Positions 7,519 to 16,065 of a stretch of 64,000 bases of DNA are shown piece after piece. The translations under genes were made by a program, and so were the position numbers. This DNA comes from Saccharothrix tamanrassetensis (GTDB taxonomy: Bacteria > Actinomycetota > Actinomycetes > Mycobacteriales > Pseudonocardiaceae), in contig NZ_JACHJN010000007.1 in the NCBI RefSeq assembly GCF_014203665.1, forward strand, positions 312,059 to 376,058, written 5' to 3'. Within the stretch, counting starts at the first letter, position 1. The number at the start of each line of letters is the position of its first letter. The notes below the pieces were generated by a model. The model worked only from the letters and a program-made list of their open reading frames with translations, was not told the origin of the DNA and made no database searches.

Positions 7519-10227
7519 ATGCGTTCGACCAAGTTATTGCTTCCCGCGCTGCTCGTGGCCGGGCTGACCACCCCGGTGGCGGCGGCCGGTCCCGCGGCGG
7601 CCGCACCGCCACCGGGGTGGACGTTCGCCGGCACGCAGCTGGTGTGGACGGCACCCGGTCCGATCCCACCGGGTGACGCCGCGGTCGAGTTCTGGGACGG
7701 GGACCGGCTGCTCGGGGTGCCGCGGCCCTCCGCCGACCTGCGCTCGTACACCCTGGACGGGGCCGCCGTGACCAGTGCCGACCGGCTCCAGGTCCGGGCC
7801 TCGGGCACCCGGCTGGACGCCGAGGAGCCGGCGCGCCCGATGGGTTCGACGCCGCCGCCCGCACCCGCGCCGCTGCCCGCCGGCGCGGTCGACCCCGGCA
7901 AGCCCGGCCCGTTCCCGACGCGCACCGGGGAGTACGCGCTGGACCCGATCACCGTGCCGGGATACCCGACGCCCATCGAGGTGCAGGCCGTGGTCGTGGC
8001 GCCGAAGGGCCCGCACGGCAAGCGCCCGCTCGCGCTGTTCCTGCACGGCAGGCACTTCACGTGCTACGACCCGGCCGATCCGACCAGGATCCTGCTGTCG
8101 TGGCCGTGCCCGGCGGGCGCCAAGCCGGTGCCGAGCCACCGCGGGTACCTCCAGGCACAGCGACTGCTCGCCTCGCAGGGCTACCTGACCGTGTCGATCT
8201 CGGCCAACGGCGTCAACGCGCAGGACGCCCAGGACCGCGAGGCGGGTGCGGGAGCGCGGTCGGCGCTGGTCCGCGCGCACCTGGCGAAGTGGGCGGACTG
8301 GGCGGGGCCCGGTCGCGGCTCGGCACCGGAGATCGTCCGCGCGTCGCCCGCCGCCGACCTGTCGAACGTGTTCCTGGTCGGGCACTCCCGTGGCGGCGAA
8401 GGCGTCAACCGGGCGGCCACCGACAGCATCACCCCGCCACCGCCGGGCAGCGGCTACGACGGCCCGGTGCGCTGGAAGATCAAGGGTGACCTGCTGATCG
8501 GCCCGACGATCTTCGGGCACAACCCGGCGCCGGACGTGCCCTCGGTGACGTTCCTGCCCGGCTGCGACGGCGACGTCAGCGACCTCCAGGGCCAGATGTA
8601 CCTGGACGCGACCCGAGGCGTCAGCCGGGGAGCCGCGCTGCACAGCGCGCTCTACTTCGTCGGCGCGAACCACAACTACTTCAACACCGAGTGGACGCCC
8701 GGCCAGGCGGAGGCCCCGGCGTTCGACGACTTCCGGTCCCCGCCCGACGACGCGGTGTGCTCGCCGGGGACGGCCACCAGGCTGACGGCGGCCCAGCAGC
8801 AGACGGCGGGCGCGACCTACATCGCCGCGGCCGCACGCCTGTTCGTCGCGGGCGACCAGCGCGTGCTGCCGCTGCTCGACGGTTCGGGCGTGCGCGCCCC
8901 GTCGGCCGACCCGGCGCGTGTGCTCGGCCACGCCATCGGCGGCGCGCGGTCCGCGTTCGTGGTGCCCGACGACGCGACCACGGCCACCGGCGGTGCGCGG
9001 ATGTGCGCGCAGGTGCCGGAGGATCCGGCCACCTCGTGCGGCGGCCCGTCCGGACGGCTGGAGTCGCCGCACTTCACCAGGTTCTACGGGGTCTCGCCCG
9101 AGCCCGGCAGGTTCGCCGTGGCGCTGGCGTGGTCCGCCGAGGGGCAGCCGGCGGTCGTGCGTCCCGGCCAGGCGGTCTCGCTCGCCGGGGCGCGGGAGCT
9201 GGCACTGCGGCTGATCGTCCCGGCCAACACCGTGGCGAACCGCTTCGACGTGGCCGTCACCGACCGGGCCGGGCGCCGCGCGCAGCTGGGTTCGGTGTCG
9301 CTCGACGGGCTGCCGGCCACCGGGCGGCTGTCCGCCCGCTGGGCGCAGGAGGTCCGCGTCCCGCTGCCGTCGCACGGCATCGACCTGCGCCAGGTCGCCG
9401 CGCTGGAACTCGTCCCGCGCAGCGGTGCCGGGCAGGCGTGGCTCATCGACGCGTACGGCTGGAGCCACGGCCTGCCGGATCCGCGGCCGGTCGCGCTGCC
9501 GCGCGTCGACGTGGGGGCGCTGACGGTGCGGGAAGGCGACTCCGGTACGCAGACCTACCAGGTCCCGGTCACCGTCTCCGGCGACGGCCCCGGCTCGGTG
9601 CGGCTGTTCGTCAACGACGAGAACGGCCGCACGTTCACCCACCGGCTGGTGACGCTCCAGCCGGGCCGGCACCGGATCGAGATTCCGATGCAGGTCGCGG
9701 GCAACACCCGGTGGAGCGCCGGAGCCCGGCGCGCACTGCTCGCGAAAGCCGTCCAGGGCACGGTCGCCGGTCGTTACACGGGTGGTCTGACGGTGCTCGA
9801 CGACGACCCGGAGCCGACGCTCACCGTCACCCCGGTCGCCGAGGAGGTCGCCGAGGGCGGTGCCCTGACCTGGCGGGCGACGCTGTCGGAGGCGGCCGAC
9901 GTGGCGATCTTCCGGCTGGGTGCGCCGGTCGCCCCGGTCGGCGGGCCCGAGCTGTCCACCACGGACGTCGACGCCGACTGGTTCCGGCAGCAGGTGTACC
10001 CGCCCGAGGAGCCACTGCCGTCCCGACCGTTGTCCTCGACGCGGCTGACCACGGCGATCTACATCCCGGCGGGCGAGACGAGTGCGGATTTCACCGTCCC
10101 GACGGTGTCCGACGCGGAAACCGAACCCGCCGAGCAGGTCCGGTTGCACTTCACGACGCTGCCGCCGGGCGGACGTGAGTTCACCCTCGTCGGCAAGGTG
10201 ACCGGCGAGGCGCCGAACCGGCGCTAG
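7519..10227 (+). CDS. Secreted alpha/beta-hydrolase-fold protein with C-terminal Calx-beta-like modules
   Basis: A 902-residue exported protein. Residues 1-28 form a signal peptide (MRSTKLLLPALLVAG then an AAA-type cleavage region). A hydrolase domain spans roughly residues 120-440: RPLALFLHGRH gives the oxyanion strand and VGHSRGGEGVNR the nucleophile elbow with the catalytic serine. This resembles chlorophyllase- or PHB-depolymerase-like hydrolases. The C-terminal third contains about two beta-rich repeats with VREGDSGTQTYQVPV and VAEGGALTWRATL, typical of Calx-beta or related extracellular modules. The ATG at 7519 follows GAGGGGG. The substrate is unknown; a cell-wall or extracellular ester is plausible. 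It ends facing the protease gene across a shared terminator. Confidence 0.8.
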   Translation: MRSTKLLLPALLVAGLTTPVAAAGPAAAAPPPGWTFAGTQLVWTAPGPIPPGDAAVEFWDGDRLLGVPRPSADLRSYTLDGAAVTSADRLQVRASGTRLDAEEPARPMGSTPPPAPAPLPAGAVDPGKPGPFPTRTGEYALDPITVPGYPTPIEVQAVVVAPKGPHGKRPLALFLHGRHFTCYDPADPTRILLSWPCPAGAKPVPSHRGYLQAQRLLASQGYLTVSISANGVNAQDAQDREAGAGARSALVRAHLAKWADWAGPGRGSAPEIVRASPAADLSNVFLVGHSRGGEGVNRAATDSITPPPPGSGYDGPVRWKIKGDLLIGPTIFGHNPAPDVPSVTFLPGCDGDVSDLQGQMYLDATRGVSRGAALHSALYFVGANHNYFNTEWTPGQAEAPAFDDFRSPPDDAVCSPGTATRLTAAQQQTAGATYIAAAARLFVAGDQRVLPLLDGSGVRAPSADPARVLGHAIGGARSAFVVPDDATTATGGARMCAQVPEDPATSCGGPSGRLESPHFTRFYGVSPEPGRFAVALAWSAEGQPAVVRPGQAVSLAGARELALRLIVPANTVANRFDVAVTDRAGRRAQLGSVSLDGLPATGRLSARWAQEVRVPLPSHGIDLRQVAALELVPRSGAGQAWLIDAYGWSHGLPDPRPVALPRVDVGALTVREGDSGTQTYQVPVTVSGDGPGSVRLFVNDENGRTFTHRLVTLQPGRHRIEIPMQVAGNTRWSAGARRALLAKAVQGTVAGRYTGGLTVLDDDPEPTLTVTPVAEEVAEGGALTWRATLSEAADVAIFRLGAPVAPVGGPELSTTDVDADWFRQQVYPPEEPLPSRPLSSTRLTTAIYIPAGETSADFTVPTVSDAETEPAEQVRLHFTTLPPGGREFTLVGKVTGEAPNRR

Positions 10228-10260
10228 CCGGACCGGACACGGCGACCTCGGAGCCACCGC

Positions 10261-10311
10261 GCCCCGGGGTCGTCCGTGCCGCGACTGTCGCGGCACGGGC
10301 GACCCCGGGGC
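10261..10311. terminator. Bidirectional terminator between convergent genes
   Basis: Arms 10261-10284 and 10288-10311 pair over 24 positions (one T-G wobble) around a 3-base loop. The hairpin lies between the convergent stops at 10227 (plus) and 10347 (minus) and can serve both transcripts. Confidence 0.85.
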
Positions 10312-10346
10312 TTCGCGGGTGTCGACGCCCTGTGCTCGGACCGGGG

Positions 10347-11021
10347 TCAGACGCCCGCGGTGGAGCGGATCCAGGCGCGCACGGCAGGCACGCTGGAGTA
10401 CTGCTGCGTCGAGGAGCCGTCGGCGGTGGACGCGACGCCGACCTGCTGGCCGTTGTACATCTGCGGGCCGCCCGAGTCACCGGACCACGCGTTGCCGTTG
10501 ATCCGGCTGGTGCACAGCGCCTGGCCGCCGTAGTAGTCGCGGCAGATCGAGGTCATCCGCACGTTGGCCGTCTTCAGCTGCGGCGACACCGGGCCGCTGC
10601 GGCTGGTGTACCCCCACCCGTAGATCTGGTTGGTGGTGCCGATGGCCGGGTTGGTGTCGGCCAGCTTGGAGTACTCGCTGGTCTGGATGGGCGTGCTCAG
10701 CTGCAGCAGCGACACGTCGGCCGAGTTGTTGACGTACCGGCTCACCGAGCTGGGCGTGCCCTGGGCCCGGTAGACGTTGCCGACCCGGACCGTGAGGCCC
10801 GTACCGACGCAGTGCTTGGCGGTGAGCACCCAGTTCGGCGAGATGATGGTGCCGGAGCAGGTGAACGAGCCGTTGCGGTAGACCGCGGCCGCCCACGGGG
10901 CCGACGTCACCAGCGTGCCACCGATGATCATGGGTTCGACGCTGCCGCTGCTCGGACTCGCATTGGCCGGGGCAGCGGTGACCGCGCACAGCAGCGCGCA
11001 GGCAAGGATGAAGGGACGCAT
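10347..11021 (-). CDS. Secreted trypsin-fold (S1) serine protease, non-canonical pocket
   Basis: An S1 family protease exported and activated by propeptide removal. Counting from the ATG at 11021 (preceded by GAGGAG), residues 1-21 are a signal peptide, a short propeptide ends at Met31, and the mature chain begins IIGGT. The triad is His70 (TAKHC), Asp102 (NNSADVSLLQL) and Ser183 (SGDSGGP). The residue at the trypsin 189 position is Asn177 and the usual Cys at 191 is Trp179, so Lys/Arg specificity and one conserved disulfide are not expected. The 224-residue length is usual for actinomycete members. The gene follows the LAL regulator on the same strand with a 42-base gap, so the two may be linked in expression. 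Confidence 0.9.
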   Translation of the reverse strand: MRPFILACALLCAVTAAPANASPSSGSVEPMIIGGTLVTSAPWAAAVYRNGSFTCSGTIISPNWVLTAKHCVGTGLTVRVGNVYRAQGTPSSVSRYVNNSADVSLLQLSTPIQTSEYSKLADTNPAIGTTNQIYGWGYTSRSGPVSPQLKTANVRMTSICRDYYGGQALCTSRINGNAWSGDSGGPQMYNGQQVGVASTADGSSTQQYSSVPAVRAWIRSTAGV

Positions 11022-11063
11022 GCAGATCTCCTCGTCCACTAGGCAGGGGGGGACAAGCGAGGA

Positions 11064-13676
11064 TCAGGATGAATGTCCGATTCCCGGGTCGGAAAGGGGG
11101 AATTCCCGGTCCCCTCGCAACCGGGCGGCGAGCTGCGTGCGGTTGTGCACCTCGAGCTTGCGGTAGATGCGGGTGAGCGCGCCCTCGACGGTCTTGACGC
11201 TGATGTTCAGTCGCCCGGCCACCTCCGGGTTGCTGGCACCCTCGATGACGTGCCGGGCGATCCGGGCCTCGAACCCGGCCAGCGCGGCGCCGTCGGGGGT
11301 GTCCCCGAGCAGCACCGCCACCCGGTCGGCCCACCGCGGCGCGCCGCTCTCGGTGAACACCTGCCGGGCCTGTTCGAGCAGCCTGCGGGACGCTCCCCGG
11401 CGTTTGCGCCGGCGTTCGAGGACGCCCAGCGCCACCAGGCTCCGACCGAGCTGCAACGGCTGGCGCAACTCCCGGTGCACCTCGACCGCGGACCCGAGGG
11501 ACCGCTCCGCCCCGCGGTAGTCCTTGAGCGCCAGCCGGAGCAGGCCGTCCGCCCGGTCCAGCGACGCCGCCACGCCACGCCTGCCGAGGCGTACCGCACA
11601 CGCACTGGCGCCACCGATCACCCCGGCGGCTTCGGTCAGCTCACCGACCGCGATCAGGGTCTCGGCCAGGTCCGGGCGGACCGCGAACACCGCAGGATCC
11701 ACCGCGCCCATGTCCAGTTCGAGCTTGCCGGCCCGGCGCAACGGCCCGAGCGCGGCCTCCGGGTTGCCCGCGCCCAACGCCGCCAGCCCCTGGGCGTGCA
11801 GGTTGCGCACGAGGAAGGAGTAGTCGCCGTCCGACTCGGCGCGGCCGGCTCCCCGACGCGCGAGGGCGTCCGCCACCACCGGGTCGCCGCCGTACGCCTC
11901 GGCCAGCGCCGCCCCGTAGCACGCCAGCGCGAGGTCGGACCCCATGGTCTCGGCCAGTCGCAGGCACTCCGTGGCCCGGCGCAGCGCGCTGCCGCACCGC
12001 CCCATCGCGACCCACACCTCGATCGCGGCCCACGTCATGCCGACCACCTCGGACAGCAGGCCCCGGTCGCCGGCGTGGTCGAGCAAGGCCGTGAGGTGGT
12101 CCGACGCCGCCTGCAACCGGTCGGCGAACAGGTCCAGGCGAGCGGCCACCCACAGCGTGCCGTCGTGCGTGACCGCCATCCGGTCCGGCACGATCCTGCG
12201 CGCCAGGTCGAGGGTGGCGGTGGCGGTGGCGTCGCCGAGGGCGATCTGGGACAGCGCGAGCGAGCACAGCGACATGACCTCGGTGTGCACGTCCTTGGCG
12301 GTCCGGGCCAGCAGCACGGCGTCCGCGAAGTGCCGGGCGGCTTCCCGCAGGTCGCCGCCCAGCGCGGAGTGCACCGCGAACCGGTACTCCACCGGTGCCT
12401 CCAGGGCGGCGTCCCCCTTGGCGTGCGTCAACGCCTCCCCCACGATGCCGCCGGCGGCCGTCCTGGCGTAGCGGACGGCGTCGACCATCACCAGCTGGGC
12501 ACGGACCCGCTGGGTCCTGGACACACCGGGCGAGCACAGCACCGCCTGCGCCAGCGAGGTCGCCAGGTCGTGCCAGCCCGCGCCCAGCGCGTCGTTCGCG
12601 GCACGCAACCGGCGCCCGGCCGCCCGCAGCGGGGTGCTCGGCGGGGTGCACTCGGCGGCGAGCCTGCCCAGCTCCGCGGCCCGCCCGAGCGCTCCCTGCC
12701 GGCGGACCGCACCGGCGGCCCGGAGCAGCAGGACGGCCGTGGACTCGTCGAAGCCGGTGACCGAGCAGGCCCGGTGCCGCGCCCGCTCCACCGGATCGGC
12801 CGCCAGTTCGGCCAACCGCGCGTGAACCCGGCGGACCTCGTCCGCCGGCACGACCACGGGTATCGCGGCGGCGACGAGCGGCTGCCGGAAGTGCACCCCG
12901 CCGTCGGGCTCGACCCGGACCAGCGGGCAGTCCCCGAGCTCCGCAGCGGCCCGCTCACGTCCGCAGTGGACGATCATGCGCAGGGTGGGCTTCTCCACCA
13001 GGCTCGCGACGAGCAGCGTGGTGCGGGTCGCGGCGGGTTGCGCGTCCAGCAGTTCCGCGACGACCTGGCGCAGCCGGGCCGGGATCCCGCCGGGTGACCT
13101 GCTCAGCTCGATGGCGTACAGCGGGTTCCCGCCGGTGAGCCGGACGTCGACCTGGCCGTGCCGGGCCATCAGCTCGGCGGTCACCGCAGCGGACAGCGGC
13201 GGCACCTCGATCACCTCGCCGCACCACCCGGCCACCGGCTCCCTGGCCGCGACGATCACCCGTGCGCCGGCCCTGGCGACCGCGTACGCCAGCACCTCCG
13301 CCGTGGCGTCGTCCACCCACTGCCCGTTGTCGACCGCGACCACCGGGTCCACCTCGCGGAACACGGTCAGCACGGCCTGCCGGAGGGCGAGCGGATCCGG
13401 CTCCCCGTGACCGCGCCGCAGCGCCCGGTCCAACGCCTCCTGCTGCGGTCCGGGCAGGTCGACCCGGACGTCACCGAGGAGATCGGCCAGCACCAGGTAC
13501 GGGATCCGCCGATCAGCCTCCGCGGGGCAGCTGCGCAGGACCGTGCCGTCGGCCGGCACCACGGCCTCCAGCACGGCCGACTTCCCGATCCCGACCGGCC
13601 CGTGCAGCAGCACGCGACCACGCGAGAGCCCGGCCCGCACGGTGGCCAGCAGGTCGTCACGGCCGAGGAGATCCAT
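11064..13676 (-). CDS. LAL-family transcriptional regulator (ATPase plus LuxR-type HTH)
   Basis: An 870-residue regulator of the MalT-like LAL class. The N-terminus has a P-loop, GPVGIGKS at residues 26-33, and a Walker B-like region with PVVAVDNGQWVDD. A long helical middle (about 300-780) resembles a TPR-type sensing region. The C-terminal 60 residues form a LuxR/GerE helix-turn-helix (EVAGRLNISVKTVEGALTRIYRK). Such proteins bind DNA as activators of secondary metabolism or sugar use when ATP and an inducer are bound. The neighbouring gene on the same strand is the secreted protease, a possible target. The start at 13676 is immediately before the P-loop domain and fits the family. Confidence 0.92.
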   Translation of the reverse strand: MDLLGRDDLLATVRAGLSRGRVLLHGPVGIGKSAVLEAVVPADGTVLRSCPAEADRRIPYLVLADLLGDVRVDLPGPQQEALDRALRRGHGEPDPLALRQAVLTVFREVDPVVAVDNGQWVDDATAEVLAYAVARAGARVIVAAREPVAGWCGEVIEVPPLSAAVTAELMARHGQVDVRLTGGNPLYAIELSRSPGGIPARLRQVVAELLDAQPAATRTTLLVASLVEKPTLRMIVHCGRERAAAELGDCPLVRVEPDGGVHFRQPLVAAAIPVVVPADEVRRVHARLAELAADPVERARHRACSVTGFDESTAVLLLRAAGAVRRQGALGRAAELGRLAAECTPPSTPLRAAGRRLRAANDALGAGWHDLATSLAQAVLCSPGVSRTQRVRAQLVMVDAVRYARTAAGGIVGEALTHAKGDAALEAPVEYRFAVHSALGGDLREAARHFADAVLLARTAKDVHTEVMSLCSLALSQIALGDATATATLDLARRIVPDRMAVTHDGTLWVAARLDLFADRLQAASDHLTALLDHAGDRGLLSEVVGMTWAAIEVWVAMGRCGSALRRATECLRLAETMGSDLALACYGAALAEAYGGDPVVADALARRGAGRAESDGDYSFLVRNLHAQGLAALGAGNPEAALGPLRRAGKLELDMGAVDPAVFAVRPDLAETLIAVGELTEAAGVIGGASACAVRLGRRGVAASLDRADGLLRLALKDYRGAERSLGSAVEVHRELRQPLQLGRSLVALGVLERRRKRRGASRRLLEQARQVFTESGAPRWADRVAVLLGDTPDGAALAGFEARIARHVIEGASNPEVAGRLNISVKTVEGALTRIYRKLEVHNRTQLAARLRGDREFPLSDPGIGHSS

Positions 13677-13835
13677 ATCGCCACCGACCGTACTGCCGGC
13701 CGCACCGACGCCTCAACGGTCTTCAGTCGGTCCCGGTCCCCCTGCGCGTCGTTCGTGCTGCTCAGGTCCGTGCCCGACCGGCGAACCAGTCACACTCGCT
13801 TGGAATCATGCGTCCGTTTGGCGCACACTCACCTC

Positions 13836-14222
13836 ATGAGGGCCGGAAGCGACTACAGCCTGATGCAGGAACGCGCCCGCCGGAACGGTACCCGCGAGGT
13901 CGTCGGCGCCGCGCTGACCGGACCGCGCACGATCTTCCAGGACGACCAGGACCGGCCGCGCTGCCCGCACTGCGCGACCCGACTGCGACCGGGGATGGTC
14001 CTGAACGGCTGGTCACCCGGCCCTCGTCGGCGACAGCACTACTGCCTGGTGTGCAACGGTGGTTGGTCCGTCGTGAGCGATCCCGCCGAACTCGTCTCCG
14101 CCCTGGCCGACTACTGGTTGGCCCGCAACGGCCTGCACGGTGAGCTGCGCCTGGCGGAGTCCCGACTGGCGGCCCTGCACCTGGAGATCCCCCGGCAACC
14201 ACCCGCCTCCGCCGCTTCGTGA
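13836..14222 (+). CDS. Small zinc-ribbon-like hypothetical protein, 128 aa
   Basis: Contains two paired cysteine motifs, CPHC (about residue 46) and CLVC (about residue 70), spaced as in a zinc ribbon. An acidic/helical C-terminus follows. The ATG at 13836 is used; an upstream in-frame region is coding-like only by chance overlap with the divergent LAL gene. No known family is recognised. A nucleic-acid or protein-binding role is possible from the zinc ribbon, but this is a guess. Confidence 0.6.
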   Translation: MRAGSDYSLMQERARRNGTREVVGAALTGPRTIFQDDQDRPRCPHCATRLRPGMVLNGWSPGPRRRQHYCLVCNGGWSVVSDPAELVSALADYWLARNGLHGELRLAESRLAALHLEIPRQPPASAAS

Positions 14223-14359
14223 CCGAAGTGGCCCCGGGCACGCCGGTCGTGCGCCCGATACCGTGGATCCTCGAGCGCGTCGTGGTATTCGGGTGAGATT
14301 CGCCGTTGTGCGTCAGGTGACCTACTGGACCGCTTCCGGTTCGCGCGATCGTCCTGATC

Positions 14360-14707
14360 ATGACGCTTCACCGCCAGTGTGTCGCTGCCGCCGCCGTGGC
14401 TCTGGTGCTGCGCGCGTACGAGGTGTGGGTCCGGCGTCGGCGGGACCTGTGCGTGGAGCTGTGCTGGCAGCTGCTGATCATCCACTTCGGACTCGCCTGC
14501 CTGCTCGTGCGCACCGTCCTGTTGGCCAGGCGGGAGTGTTTCGCTGCGCGAACGCCGGGTCGGGCACACCGGGCCGGGACGTGGTGGACACGGTTGGGCC
14601 TGGACGACGCGACGGAGATGGCCTTGGACGCCCTCGGCCTGCCCGGCGCCCTCGTGCACTACGCCGCGGTCGCCACCGCGGGCCTGGTCACGCGCCTGCG
14701 CCGATGA
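14360..14707 (+). CDS. Hypothetical protein with one or two hydrophobic segments, 115 aa
   Basis: Begins MTLHRQCVAAAAVALVLRA. Residues about 35-57 (LCWQLLIIHFGLACLLV) are a likely membrane helix, and a weaker hydrophobic stretch is at 95-108. Strongly basic overall. No family recognised. Third-position GC and isolated position support a real gene, but a ribosome binding site is not evident. Confidence 0.4.
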   Translation: MTLHRQCVAAAAVALVLRAYEVWVRRRRDLCVELCWQLLIIHFGLACLLVRTVLLARRECFAARTPGRAHRAGTWWTRLGLDDATEMALDALGLPGALVHYAAVATAGLVTRLRR

Positions 14708-14806
14708 CCACGTCACCGCTACCGGCGGACCCGTGACGTCCCGTCCGACGGTAGCTTTCGCGGCCGCGCCGGACGGGCGCCGCTCGGGGTCGGTCCCGCG
14801 GTCGGG

Positions 14807-15676
14807 TCACAGGTCTTCGAGCCGCGGCACGAGTGGTGCGGCGACCTGTTCCACCCAGGCGGCGGGAGCGTCGCCCGGCGGCACGACGATGACCGTGTCG
14901 ATGCCCAGTCCGGCGTAGTCGGCCACGTCCCGCACGAAGTCGTCCAGGCCGTCGGCCGTGGGCGACGGCCGGTAGGTGAGGGTCTTGTCGATGGTGGCGA
15001 AGTCGCGCCCCAGCGCGTCGCAGTGCCCGCGCAGCACGTCGAGCTTGTGCCGCACCAGGTCCTTGTCGCCGCCGAACAGGTTGCACGCGTCGGCGTACTG
15101 GGCGACCATGCGCAGCGTCTTCTTCTCGCCGCCGCCGCCGATGAGGATCGGCGGCCTGCGGATCGGCTGCGGCGAGCAGAGGGTCTCCGCGAGCCGGTAG
15201 TGCTTGCCCTCGAACGGTCCGTTGTCCGCCGGATCCCACATCTGCGCGCAGATCCGCAACGCCTCCTCCAGCCGCTCGAACCGCTCCGCGAGCGGCGGGA
15301 ACGGCACGCCGAGCCCGAGGTGCTCGCGCTCGTACCAGGCGGCGCCGATGCCGAGCTCCGCCCGACCGCCGGACAGCACGTCCACCGTGGACACGATCTT
15401 GGCGAGCAGACCGGGGTGGCGGTAGGTGACGCCGGTGACCAGCAGACCCAGCTGGACGGAGGAGGTGTGGGCGGCGAGGAAGCCGAGCGTCGTGTAGCCC
15501 TCCAGCATGGGGTCCGTCGCCGGCTGGAACCCGTCCATCTGGAAGAAGTGGTCCATCACCGACAACCGGGCGACACCGGCGGCGTCCGCCGCCTTGGCGA
15601 CCGCGGCCAACTCGGGGGCGATGCCGGCCGGACCGGCGGGGACGGTGAACTCGATGACGTGGATACCCAGGCGCAC
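14807..15676 (-). CDS. LLM-class F420-dependent oxidoreductase
   Basis: A luciferase-like monooxygenase-fold protein of about 289 residues. It probably uses coenzyme F420 as hydride carrier on an unknown substrate. Landmarks are the N-terminal strand RLGIHVIEF, LGLLVTGVTYRHPGLLAKIVSTVDVLSGGRAELGIGAAW broken over residues 80-118 (the family signature), and IRRPPILIGGGGEKKTLRMVAQYAD. The start is put at the GTG at 15676, which begins the first strand; a GTG at 15703 would add nine residues without homology. Expressed alone. Confidence 0.9.
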   Translation of the reverse strand: MRLGIHVIEFTVPAGPAGIAPELAAVAKAADAAGVARLSVMDHFFQMDGFQPATDPMLEGYTTLGFLAAHTSSVQLGLLVTGVTYRHPGLLAKIVSTVDVLSGGRAELGIGAAWYEREHLGLGVPFPPLAERFERLEEALRICAQMWDPADNGPFEGKHYRLAETLCSPQPIRRPPILIGGGGEKKTLRMVAQYADACNLFGGDKDLVRHKLDVLRGHCDALGRDFATIDKTLTYRPSPTADGLDDFVRDVADYAGLGIDTVIVVPPGDAPAAWVEQVAAPLVPRLEDL

Positions 15677-15745
15677 CCGCCCAGCGTAGGAGCTGGAGCG
15701 CACTCCGGCACAAGGGCCGCGTCGGGGTGCGTACCCCCGGGCCGG

Positions 15746-15976
15746 CTAGTCGGCCGGGCCTCGCATGGTCAGGACCACCCGCAGCACGTGTTCGACGGCG
15801 GCCGGGAACACCGCGCCGCGCAACTCGCCGCGGGCGGCGAGGTTCCGGGAGGCGAACTCCACCATGCGGTCCGCGCCGACCCGCCGGACCACGAGCGCGG
15901 CCACTTCCTCCAGGTCGAGATCGGGGTTGTCCAGGCGGGTCAGCGCGAACTCGACGATCAGCTCCTCGTCCGTCAC
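15746..15976 (-). CDS. Small hypothetical protein, 76 aa
   Basis: Acidic helical protein reading (from the GTG at 15976) MTDEELIVEFALTRLDNPD and onward to AVEHVLRVVLTMRGPAD. The start is chosen because GGGGAGGA lies immediately upstream with good spacing. It directly follows the Ser/Thr kinase gene on the same strand (90 bases), so may be cotranscribed. No family recognised. Confidence 0.6.
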   Translation of the reverse strand: MTDEELIVEFALTRLDNPDLDLEEVAALVVRRVGADRMVEFASRNLAARGELRGAVFPAAVEHVLRVVLTMRGPAD

Positions 15977-16065
15977 GTTTCCTCCCCCGGCCGCAGGCAT
16001 GTCGGACCTGTACCTCGGGAACGTACCGGTGCGCCCGCCCCGGACGGCACTCCGTCCGCTATCCG

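Noticed and set aside
10332-11042. Long plus-strand frame opposite the S1 protease
   Set aside because: It mirrors the protease gene on the other strand; the minus-strand protein has a complete catalytic triad and signal peptide.
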